Of a DNA stretch of 64,000 bases, positions 50,987 through 59,442 are shown one piece after another. The notes below the pieces were generated by a model. The model did not search any database and was not told the DNA's origin. It saw only the letters and a list, made by a program, of their open reading frames with translations. Source of the stretch: Granulosicoccus sp045106855 (lineage in GTDB: Bacteria; Pseudomonadota; Gammaproteobacteria; Granulosicoccales; Granulosicoccaceae); contig JBGCFI010000074.1 in NCBI GenBank assembly GCA_045106855.1, positions 62,001 through 126,000 on the forward strand. The letters are read 5' to 3'. Each line of letters opens with the position of its first letter. Positions within the stretch are counted from its first letter, which is position 1. The position numbers were made by a program, and so were the translations under genes.

Positions 50987-53656
50987 CTATCCCGTCCAGC
51001 CCAATGCTGCCGAAATACAATTCATAGACTGTAGTAACGGTATCGACGCCGATGTCTCGTTCTCGTTCTTACGAGCATCTCTTAGTAGTTCTATCTGCAA
51101 TGCGTGTACACGATCCAGATCATTTGTATAGCGCCGGAACTGATGCTGGAATTCCGGAAAGCGAAATGCCAGTGTATTGCTTTCGCTTATCATCCTTACC
51201 GCAGCAACACTTTTTTCATACTCGTCATATATCAGCTTTAAGATTCGGGCGCGGGTCTCCTGATTGTCAACAAGGGAGGCGTATTGCGTAGCAATGGCAA
51301 GGTCTGTTTGATAAAGTGTTTTCTCAGTTTCATCGACGAGCAAACCGAAAAACTCAGAGCTCCTGAACATATCTCTCAGTAATTGCTTAGCCTGTAATCC
51401 GCGTATTGACACAAAACTCTCTATCGCAGTACCGAAACCATACCATCCAGTGATTAAATGTCGATTCTGAGACCAGGCAAATACCCATGGTATTGCACGT
51501 AAGTCGTCTAGACTATTCGCTCCAAACCGTCTGGCTGGCCGAGATCCTATTTTTAGATTCGCCAGCTCTTCAACCGGACTGGCCTGTTGAAAATAGTCCA
51601 GAAAATTTTCAGTGTTAATCAATTGCGTGTAGGCCGTCTGGCTGATACCGGCAAGCGCAGCCAAAGCATCCTCGAATTCCGGATTCATCTTTCTTTCAGG
51701 TTTGAGCAGACGATGCTCGACCGCGCTGGACAGCAATAACTCCAAATGGGAAACAGCAGAGCCTCTATTGGCATATCGAGCTGACAACACTTCGCCCTGC
51801 TCCGTCAGCCGTATGCTGCTACCTATGGTTCCACCCGGTTGAGCGGCAATCGCGCGATGAGTCGGTGCACCACCCCTACTGACACTGCCACCTCGACCAT
51901 GAAAGAAGACCACCTCCAGATCAAGTGAGCCTAGAGTTGCAACAATTTTAGATTGAGCACAAGTCACTTCCCAACTTGAGCACAGATACCCGCCATCCTT
52001 ATTGCTGTCAGAATAGCCAAGCATGATCTCGATAGGTTTGTTTCCTCGTGTCAGACAGCGTCTCGCAGTGGGTATGAGAAGGAGTTGTCTCATGATCTCA
52101 GGTGCAGCACGCAGATCCCCGATAGTTTCAAACAAGGGAACGACCTGAAGTTCCGGAGCTTCTCTATCAAACCCGACGTAGCGCGCCAGGAGAAGAACTG
52201 CTGCCAGATCCTCAGCTGACGTGGTCATTGAAAGAATAAAGGGGCCAACGGCTTGAGGATCTTTTCCGGATATTACTTCTAGCATTAAACGTAAAAGAGC
52301 GATGAGTTCAGTGGCTTGAGCTGATAAACAATCAAAGTCAAGATAAGGGAGCGCATCTGAAACCAGCTCTGTACGTAACCGTCTTCCCCAGTCATCACTA
52401 CCGTAGTCCGGTGGAATCTCGCCATCCACTTTTTCCCATATTTCTTTAAGTACCGCATTAGTTACTGTGGAGTTCTGGCGGATATCCAATGTGACTGTTC
52501 GAAATCCAAACACTGCCGCCGCCCATCGAATTGGCCTGAGATATCTTTTAGCCAAACGGGAGGCGTGTAACGCGTGCAATGCGCTTTCCACTGTTTGCAG
52601 GTCAGCTATAAACTCACTCACATGAGAATAGAAATTTGATTCGATATGCTGGGCAATTGCAGAAATGGACTGCCTGAATAATTCGTTGGCATTTCGCGAA
52701 GCAGCCTCGGTGTCACTGAAAATCGCCCTGAGCGCGCTAGCATGCGAGTTATCGAGCGGTGCGATTCGATTGCTAAGCGAAAGCTGAGCAGCCGCTTCGT
52801 GTAACAGGCCGATATAGCGTGCCTGAATCGTCTTCTGCCCCAACGCCAATGCCCTGCGAGTAACTTCCGTTGTTACATGTGGATTGCCGTCACGATCACC
52901 GCCAATCCATGAGTGGAAGCACAACCGCGGTATGAACTCGTTCTCAACAGTATCAGTTTCGCTTATTGCATTAATTGTCTGATCGATCACATCAGGAACA
53001 ACATCAAATATTATATCGCTGAAAAAATGTAGACCCCAGGCTATTTCATCATCCGGGGTTGGCCTATCAATACGAAGTTCACCTGTAAACCAAAGCAGGT
53101 CAATCTCGTTTTCCAGTCGATCTACCAACTTGTCGCGTTCTCTAGGCGTCCATCTATCAGTCTCAAGTGCAACGATACCGCGATAAATCCGGCGATGTAT
53201 TTCAAGAACACTGACACGTTTTGTCTCTGTCGGATGAGCCGTGAACGTGGGACCAACCAGCGTGGTGGCCGCAAGTCTGGCGATGCATTTTCGGTCCTCT
53301 CCCGTTGCGACAAGTCTGGCGAAGGTTTCCGGGATCGCTTGCGTACCATGGGCTGTTTCCGCAGCGCGGCGCGTTCTCATTCGTTCAATTTCATCGACGA
53401 TGCGAAGTAATTGAAAACGAATATTCATCGCCTGCAAATAAGGAATGGAACTCTTTCCAACAGGCAGAGTAAATGCCTGCACTTTCTCCAGTTTTCGGGC
53501 CACCTCGGGCGCTCTGCGATCCAGCACCCGCAGCCACAGCCCTAACATTAATTCTGTTAATTCAGAAATTTCCTGATTTGGCTTTTTCCAAAGTGAGCTT
53601 GATGCCAGGGCATCAGAGGTCTCTCGCCTCAATACGACATCCACGTTCAAACTCAT
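50987..53656 (-). CDS. ppc: Phosphoenolpyruvate carboxylase
   Basis: The 889-residue enzyme has the two family signatures: the His-containing TFTAHPTETKR and the Gly-rich FFHGRGGSVSRGG. HSWIGGDRDGNP also matches the active site, and the C-terminus ends in the usual TG (ALGWTG). It fixes bicarbonate onto PEP to give oxaloacetate. The ATG overlaps the mtkB stop by 4 bp, so it is the serine-cycle PEPC of this operon, supplying C4 acid for malyl-CoA synthesis. Confidence 0.95.
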   Translation of the reverse strand: MSLNVDVVLRRETSDALASSSLWKKPNQEISELTELMLGLWLRVLDRRAPEVARKLEKVQAFTLPVGKSSIPYLQAMNIRFQLLRIVDEIERMRTRRAAETAHGTQAIPETFARLVATGEDRKCIARLAATTLVGPTFTAHPTETKRVSVLEIHRRIYRGIVALETDRWTPRERDKLVDRLENEIDLLWFTGELRIDRPTPDDEIAWGLHFFSDIIFDVVPDVIDQTINAISETDTVENEFIPRLCFHSWIGGDRDGNPHVTTEVTRRALALGQKTIQARYIGLLHEAAAQLSLSNRIAPLDNSHASALRAIFSDTEAASRNANELFRQSISAIAQHIESNFYSHVSEFIADLQTVESALHALHASRLAKRYLRPIRWAAAVFGFRTVTLDIRQNSTVTNAVLKEIWEKVDGEIPPDYGSDDWGRRLRTELVSDALPYLDFDCLSAQATELIALLRLMLEVISGKDPQAVGPFILSMTTSAEDLAAVLLLARYVGFDREAPELQVVPLFETIGDLRAAPEIMRQLLLIPTARRCLTRGNKPIEIMLGYSDSNKDGGYLCSSWEVTCAQSKIVATLGSLDLEVVFFHGRGGSVSRGGAPTHRAIAAQPGGTIGSSIRLTEQGEVLSARYANRGSAVSHLELLLSSAVEHRLLKPERKMNPEFEDALAALAGISQTAYTQLINTENFLDYFQQASPVEELANLKIGSRPARRFGANSLDDLRAIPWVFAWSQNRHLITGWYGFGTAIESFVSIRGLQAKQLLRDMFRSSEFFGLLVDETEKTLYQTDLAIATQYASLVDNQETRARILKLIYDEYEKSVAAVRMISESNTLAFRFPEFQHQFRRYTNDLDRVHALQIELLRDARKNENETSASIPLLQSMNCISAALGWTG

Positions 53657-54537
53657 GCCGCTAGCGCTTGTGCGATCGTCTTGCCAATATCTCCGGGCTG
53701 TTCAGCAATAGTGACACCTGCCTCGGTGAGAATCTCAACCTTCTCTGAAGCGCTCTCTCCAAAGGCGGAAATAATGGCACCGGCATGACCCATAGTTTTA
53801 CCTTTTGGCGCCGTTAATCCAGCTACGTAAGCGACGACTGGTTTTTTCATATGGTCCCGGATAAACTCAGCAGCCTCAGCCTCCTGAGGGCCGCCAATTT
53901 CACCAATCATACAAACTAATTCAGTGTCGTTATCCTGCTCGAACTTTACCAGGAGATCTTTAAAGGAGGCCCCATTTATCGGGTCACCACCAATTCCAAC
54001 TGATGTGGAAATTCCCAGACCAAGCTCTTTTAACTGAGCAGCTGCTTCATATCCCAAGGTGCCTGAACGTCCGATGATACCAATATTACCCTGTTTATAG
54101 ATATGCCCAGGCATTATGCCAATCATGCTTTTTCCGGGACTGATGGTTCCGGCACAATTCGGTCCGGTCAGCATCATGCTTTTGTCCTTTGGAAACCGAA
54201 GCATGAATCGTTTGACTTCCATCATATCTTGCGCGGGTATCCCATCAGTAATACAAACGCAATATCGGATACCACAATTCGCTGCTTCCATGATACTGTC
54301 TGCGGCAAACGGAGGTGGCACAAAAACAAGGCTAGCCTGAGCTCCTGTTGCCTCAACCGCTTGCTTTACTGTATCGAAAACAGGTACACCCTCGACCAAT
54401 TCACCACCTCGGCCAGGCACCACCCCGCCAACGACATTGGTTCCGTAGGCGATCATCTCGCGCGTATGAAAACGAGCCATCTTTCCTGTGATTCCCTGCA
54501 CGATAACCCGAGTAGTTCTATCTAATAATATGCTCAT
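53653..54537 (-). CDS. mtkB: Malate-CoA ligase, alpha subunit
   Basis: This 294-residue SucD-like subunit has the CoA-binding Rossmann part (RVIVQGITGKMARFH), the GRSGTLGYEA segment and the phospho-His in TMGHAGAIIS. By itself it could be succinyl-CoA ligase, but its fixed place between mtkA and ppc in a serine-cycle operon favours malate-CoA ligase. Start and stop both overlap neighbours by 4 bp. Confidence 0.92.
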   Translation of the reverse strand: MSILLDRTTRVIVQGITGKMARFHTREMIAYGTNVVGGVVPGRGGELVEGVPVFDTVKQAVEATGAQASLVFVPPPFAADSIMEAANCGIRYCVCITDGIPAQDMMEVKRFMLRFPKDKSMMLTGPNCAGTISPGKSMIGIMPGHIYKQGNIGIIGRSGTLGYEAAAQLKELGLGISTSVGIGGDPINGASFKDLLVKFEQDNDTELVCMIGEIGGPQEAEAAEFIRDHMKKPVVAYVAGLTAPKGKTMGHAGAIISAFGESASEKVEILTEAGVTIAEQPGDIGKTIAQALAA

Positions 54538-55793
54538 GATACTTGCTCGATGATCGCTGTATTTCCAGGGCCTCCTGACATACTTTTCAAGAATCCTGAT
54601 TCGATGGACTGACCGGATAGCTTTTCACGAGAAGCACACCAGGCCTCAACGCTCAATTGTGCCGCTTCATTTAGTGAGTGCGCCATGATGATAGGCAACC
54701 CACTATTGGCAAGGATCTCCTTGCCCTCGGCCACATTGGTACCAGACAAACGAACGATAACGGGAACACTAACCGGGTTGTCGGTGAGCGATTTCACAAC
54801 ACCCTCGGCCACCCAATCACATCGATTGATACCAGCGAATATATTGACAAGTACCGCCTGGACATTTTCATCAGACATAACCAGCCGAAAAGCCTTGGCC
54901 ACTCTTTCAGGTGTTGCACCTCCTCCGATATCGAGGAAATTTGCAGGCTCGCCACCTGCGTGTTTAATGGTATCCATCGTCGCCATGGCGAGACCGGCAC
55001 CATTTACGATACAACCGATCTTTCCTCCCAGTCCAACGTAGTTAAGACCCCTATCAGCGGCACGACATTCTCTCGGATCCTCCTGACTCTTGTCTCGTAA
55101 TTCAGCTACCTGAGGGTGACGGAATAAGGAGTTATCATCGAAAGTCATTTTTGCATCAAGTGCGAGCATCCGCCCGTCATCACATAGAGCAAGGGGATTG
55201 ATTTCAACCATAGTCGCATCAAGCTCACGAAAGGCCTTGTAGCAACCACTGAGAGTTTTCACGAAACTCTGGATAACACCTGCCTCCAAACCTAACTCGA
55301 AGGCAATATCACGGCATTGAAACTCCCTGATCCCTACGGCTGGATCTATTGAGGCGCGTATGATGCTATCCGGTCGACTTTCAGCTATGTCCTCAATCTC
55401 CATCCCGCCCTCGCGGGAACAGACGACCATCACTCGCTGACTGGACCGGTCAAGCACCAGACCAAGATAAATCTCTGAAGCAATAGGTACCGCTCTTTCG
55501 ACGTAAACACGGTAAATACCTTTTCCATCATTGTCCGTTTGATGAGTGACAAGTTTTTTGCCAAACATCTCCTTACATGCATCAAGTGTCTCTGAGTCTG
55601 AAGAGCAAATCTTGACACCGCCCGCCTTTCCCCTTCCACCGGCATGTACCTGCGCTTTGACAACCCATTTCTCGCCCCCCAACTCTCGGGTTCGATAAGC
55701 GGCTTGCTCCGGACTATAGGCCAGTGAACCTGAGGGTGTGTCAACGCCAAATTGATTTAGCAGCTCTTTCGCCTGATACTCATGTATATCCAT
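54534..55793 (-). CDS. mtkA: Malate-CoA ligase, beta subunit
   Basis: The 419-residue SucC-like subunit starts with MDIHEYQAKELL and has the ATP-grasp part (VVKAQVHAGGRGKAGGV, MVEINPLAL) and the CoA-ligase half (FLDIGGGATPERVAKAF, NIFAGINRCD). With mtkB it makes malyl-CoA from malate, ATP and CoA. It lies 9 bp after sgaA, with AGGA near the ATG. Confidence 0.92.
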   Translation of the reverse strand: MDIHEYQAKELLNQFGVDTPSGSLAYSPEQAAYRTRELGGEKWVVKAQVHAGGRGKAGGVKICSSDSETLDACKEMFGKKLVTHQTDNDGKGIYRVYVERAVPIASEIYLGLVLDRSSQRVMVVCSREGGMEIEDIAESRPDSIIRASIDPAVGIREFQCRDIAFELGLEAGVIQSFVKTLSGCYKAFRELDATMVEINPLALCDDGRMLALDAKMTFDDNSLFRHPQVAELRDKSQEDPRECRAADRGLNYVGLGGKIGCIVNGAGLAMATMDTIKHAGGEPANFLDIGGGATPERVAKAFRLVMSDENVQAVLVNIFAGINRCDWVAEGVVKSLTDNPVSVPVIVRLSGTNVAEGKEILANSGLPIIMAHSLNEAAQLSVEAWCASREKLSGQSIESGFLKSMSGGPGNTAIIEQVS

Positions 55794-55802
55794 TGAGGAA
55801 TC

Positions 55803-57062
55803 CTAGGCTGCGACTAATTCGGATTCGTAGTGACCTTGTACAGTTTCTCTGACGACATTCAAGTCGACATCTGCACCCGCCTCTAACATCACGTTGGCAA
55901 AACGCATGACGATATCTGTTACAGCATGTTGTGATAACTGATTGAGAATACCGATGCGTACTTGAACAGGCTCACTTAGTGTGGGCCAGATACCAAAACC
56001 CTGCTGACGGCATATTTGTACTAACTCCATCTCACGACCAGCAAGCTCATCTGGCAAGTTGAATACCACCAGGCTTGTCATATTGGATGTCACCTTGCAC
56101 CCCATGGATTGCAATGCAACTCTCAATGCTTTTTCGTGAAATGCATAACTGGCCGCACGTCCTGAGACTGTTTCGATCAACGTTAGACGTAAGGCTTCAT
56201 GAAAAGCTGCTATTGCGTAACCTGAATGGGTTCGATGGTAGGTACCCTTCTCAACGTCTTTACCGTCGATAACGCCCCAGTGACGGGCCTCCAGTATCGG
56301 ATGATGCACAAACGTTCTGGCGCCACTTTTATTTAGAACCTGTATGTATTGTTCGCTAAAACTAACCGGGGCGTACGTAAGAGGTAGACAACAGATTCCC
56401 TTTTGCGGGCACGAAGCCCACGCAACGACTCCCGGATAATCGTCGATTGAAAAGTCATCAACACCCAGAGAGGAAACTGCATCCACCATTCCCATGGACG
56501 AATTGTTAACGCAGGCTTCGGAAAACGCTTTGACATCATTTACCCGACCGGACCCGGTTTCCCAATGCGCCATGAAAGCCCATTTGGGCTTGTGCTTCTC
56601 AAGAGCTTCGTCGATGACTGCCTTTGTAACCGATTGCCCGTGTGGAACTTCTACGACGGTAACGGAGGCTGCAGTAGGATTCAAGGGATTAGCAGCCAGC
56701 TCTTCACTAGTTGCAGCCTTCATCCGAAGCGTCAGACCATCGATGTTTGAAAACGTGCCGTTAACAAACGCGACGACTGAATCACCTGGCTGTACAGCGC
56801 TCATCATTGCATCCAGACCACTCCAACCGGTGCCAGCGACACCAAATGTGTAAACGTTCCGGGTTCCAAAAACCTGTCTTAGCATGTGCTTGCATTCGAT
56901 CATTCCACGTAACACATCTTCTTGCATGTGATCGGCTACACCGCTGCCTGCGAACCTCTCCAGGACCCGCGGGTCAGTATTACCAGGCCCTGGACCAGCT
57001 GCCAGTGTGTGAGGAATTTCGAGCTGAGAAAAGATAGTTGGTGACATGTCGCTGATATCCAT
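55803..57062 (-). CDS. sgaA: Serine-glyoxylate aminotransferase
   Basis: From the ATG at 57062 this class V PLP enzyme has 419 residues. The N-terminal substrate loop reads AAGPGPGNTDPRVLERF and the PLP Lys lies in SCPQKGICCLPL. It transfers the amino group from serine to glyoxylate, giving hydroxypyruvate and glycine. It is the first gene of the serine-cycle operon. A TTG 18 codons upstream also opens the frame, and another ATG lies at 57047; homologues start near MSPTIF. Confidence 0.92.
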   Translation of the reverse strand: MDISDMSPTIFSQLEIPHTLAAGPGPGNTDPRVLERFAGSGVADHMQEDVLRGMIECKHMLRQVFGTRNVYTFGVAGTGWSGLDAMMSAVQPGDSVVAFVNGTFSNIDGLTLRMKAATSEELAANPLNPTAASVTVVEVPHGQSVTKAVIDEALEKHKPKWAFMAHWETGSGRVNDVKAFSEACVNNSSMGMVDAVSSLGVDDFSIDDYPGVVAWASCPQKGICCLPLTYAPVSFSEQYIQVLNKSGARTFVHHPILEARHWGVIDGKDVEKGTYHRTHSGYAIAAFHEALRLTLIETVSGRAASYAFHEKALRVALQSMGCKVTSNMTSLVVFNLPDELAGREMELVQICRQQGFGIWPTLSEPVQVRIGILNQLSQHAVTDIVMRFANVMLEAGADVDLNVVRETVQGHYESELVAA

Positions 57063-57225
57063 CGATTTGTGAAAATTAGATGGAACAGTTATATGTTTAA
57101 TGCTCAAGGCCAACAACGTTCATTCAACAGTCTTTTGGCAGACAAAAGGGTGGTATATTACCCACACTTATGTGTTGCATATAAAGTTAAGCCGCAGCAC
57201 GCACCACCGTAAAGGAACGCAATAG

Positions 57226-57327
57226 ATGCCCATCGCAGCTTTAAACAGCCTGAAATCTGCTTGCGCCCTAACTCAGACTGTACCGTCAGGCTCTCATGAT
57301 GATTTCACTCAAGACTCGAGCAGCTAA
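57226..57327 (+). other. Possible 33-codon ORF divergent from sgaA
   Basis: In the 334-bp gap between sgaA and the SDR gene, an ATG with AAAGGA 9 bases upstream opens a 33-codon plus-strand frame. It overlaps a second short frame from an ATG at its stop. The composition is not distinctive. It may be a leader peptide, a remnant or chance. No other element is recognised in the gap. Confidence 0.2.
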
Positions 57328-57396
57328 TGGCTTGGATCGTGTCCGGCTTGAACAACTTACCTCTGCCTTGAAGAATCCAACCAGACTGGGTGCCGC

Positions 57397-58140
57397 CTAA
57401 GCGACGGGCTGTGCTCCGGTTATCTCCACTAACGAGCCACACATGAATGCCGCTTCTTCACTGGCTAAAAATGCCACTAGTGCCGCTATCTCCTCAGGCT
57501 TACCGATTCTGCCATAAGGTATTAATCGATCCAGATCTTCAAATGTGCGACCTGTTTTTTCTAGTCCCGCTGCCAGCATATTGGTACGTACTTCTCCAGG
57601 GCAAACAGCATTGACGCGTATTTTATCGGGTGCATAGTCTCGGGCAAGATTTTGAGTGAATGCAGCGACAGCGGCCTTCGAAGTGTTATAGGCAATATGA
57701 GCTGGTGCCGGGTGCAACCCCCACTGAGACGCTGTGTTGACAATAGCCCCGCCCCCCGATGAGATCATATGGGGAATAGTTGCCTGACATAAATAGAACA
57801 TAGAAGATACATTGACAGATAATGTCGTGTGCCAGTCATCTTCATCGAGCTCCAACAGCGCTCCACGACGATTGATACCAGCGTTATTGCACAGAACATC
57901 GATTTTGCCGTGTTGAGCCACCACACGCTCAATCATATCTCTGGCATCAGCACTTTTCGAGATATCGACAATCTCGATACTGGCATTGCCAATATCACTC
58001 GCCAGAAATTCGGACGCTTCCCGGTTGATATCGCAGATAACTATGTGCGCGCCTTCACTGGACAACCGTTTACAAATCGCAGAACCTATACCACCGCTTC
58101 CTCCTGTGACAACAGCAATTTTATCGTCGAATCGGTTCAT
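57397..58140 (-). CDS. Short-chain dehydrogenase/reductase
   Basis: The 247-residue classical SDR has TGGSGGIG (cofactor loop), NNAG, a Ser in NTASQWG and the YNTSK active site, plus the C-terminal VEITGAQPVA typical of FabG-like enzymes. Asp at the end of the second strand (VICDIN) suggests NAD preference. It is a 3-oxoacyl-type or polyol dehydrogenase; the substrate is not readable. It stands upstream of sgaA but 280-330 bp away, so joint transcription is uncertain. Confidence 0.88.
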   Translation of the reverse strand: MNRFDDKIAVVTGGSGGIGSAICKRLSSEGAHIVICDINREASEFLASDIGNASIEIVDISKSADARDMIERVVAQHGKIDVLCNNAGINRRGALLELDEDDWHTTLSVNVSSMFYLCQATIPHMISSGGGAIVNTASQWGLHPAPAHIAYNTSKAAVAAFTQNLARDYAPDKIRVNAVCPGEVRTNMLAAGLEKTGRTFEDLDRLIPYGRIGKPEEIAALVAFLASEEAAFMCGSLVEITGAQPVA

Positions 58141-58252
58141 GGGAGTCTATCTACCTGACATTTAATCAATTAAAAGAAAACCAGCTGAATACTTCAGGCA
58201 TTCTAACGTTAATGTGACCCAGGAACCAAAGCAACGAGAGATTGTGCTTTGT

Positions 58253-59308
58253 TCAATAACGAACTTGATTCTCCTGATCGGGCATTGGCAAGCGAAGCCG
58301 TATACCAGGACTTCTGGCCCAAACCCATGCCCCTTCAAATTCATTCAACTGGCCCGAAGATTGACCAAGCACGTCATATGTACCAGATTCAGTCCACTTA
58401 TACCCAGTACTTAAAACCATGCAATTGTCAGACATCGTCTCCCGTGTGCAAGTATTACCGTTAGAGAACAAAGACGAAACCTTACCCGTGTTCATATCTA
58501 TCAATTGGGTATCTGACCATGACGCTGAATGCAGGAACGGGGAACCAATAAGTGTCCATGCCCCGGAACTTGATGAACCGGCTCTTAAAGGTACGCCTGT
58601 TTCAATAGGGTATTCGCCTGTAACCTCTATGGTTTTATCGCTTTCGATCGTCACTAGCCAATAGCCCACACCGCTGTACAATTCATCAGTAAGTTCCAGG
58701 GCTTTGTAGCTTCCATCATCCAGCAAAGCGTAAATGATCCATTTATCGCGGAACGTGTCTATTCCCAGATCATCGGCCAGCACTTCAGCCACTGTTCCCT
58801 TCGCCGGCAACTGTACATCACAGGGTAAAGAGAACATATACCATGTATTTTGTAGTAAAGGCCGGCTCGCGTTACAGCTCCCCGGCCACTCACCATATAC
58901 GGCTTCGAGGTTCCATCTAGGACCTATGCTTAAACAGCCACTGCCACCTTGATCGACTCTTCCCGGACATCCCGTCTCGTCAGCGGCATTATTTACCGGA
59001 CCATTTCCGCACTGGATATCATTATAAGGGATGCGTCCACTGCTGGAACCTTCGCCCAGCGCGCTTTTGATATCGTTACAGATTTCAACTACATTCTTCA
59101 AGCCCACTGGAGTTCGGGCGCTTTTTGTATCTAGATCATGATCATAGTTACTGCTATCGCAAAAACATTGCCCATCAACAGCGTAGCTGTCTCGCCAGTT
59201 ATTGCCTGGACTCCAGGCGAGTGACGCAGACGTTGAACCTAGAACCAAGAGGAACATAACGAACAACAATGTGTACGAATGAACAGGTTTCGCAAAGGAT
59301 ATGTACAT
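58253..59308 (-). CDS. Secreted two-module protein sharing domains with two other proteins here
   Basis: From the ATG at 59308 (a TTG two codons earlier is less likely) the protein has 351 residues and a signal peptide ending near STSASLA. The first module (about 33-145) is the Cys-rich domain of the DPT-repeat protein (DSYAVDGQCFCDSSN, IPYNDIQCGNGP, DETGCPGRVD). The second module (about 150-345) resembles the N-terminal region of the glycoside-hydrolase-like protein encoded next: W.....P.D, then LGID..RDKWIIY, GYWLVTIESDKTI and WTLIGSPF. No catalytic residues are evident. A substrate-binding or cell-surface role is likely but unproven. Confidence 0.75.
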   Translation of the reverse strand: MYISFAKPVHSYTLLFVMFLLVLGSTSASLAWSPGNNWRDSYAVDGQCFCDSSNYDHDLDTKSARTPVGLKNVVEICNDIKSALGEGSSSGRIPYNDIQCGNGPVNNAADETGCPGRVDQGGSGCLSIGPRWNLEAVYGEWPGSCNASRPLLQNTWYMFSLPCDVQLPAKGTVAEVLADDLGIDTFRDKWIIYALLDDGSYKALELTDELYSGVGYWLVTIESDKTIEVTGEYPIETGVPLRAGSSSSGAWTLIGSPFLHSASWSDTQLIDMNTGKVSSLFSNGNTCTRETMSDNCMVLSTGYKWTESGTYDVLGQSSGQLNEFEGAWVWARSPGIRLRLPMPDQENQVRY

Positions 59309-59442
59309 AGTCAACTCAAGGATTAGTGTTTGGGCGTAAATTCATCATGTCCTTTGGCATCTTGCATTCGACCTACCAATTTGGAAATTTATTGTCATCA
59401 CGTTGTTATTCGTATTGCCGCGCGGATTATGGCAACACACCT

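Noticed and set aside
53653..55793. TCA-cycle succinyl-CoA synthetase (sucCD)
   Set aside because: The subunits are the same fold, but the position between sgaA and ppc-mclA identifies malate-CoA ligase.
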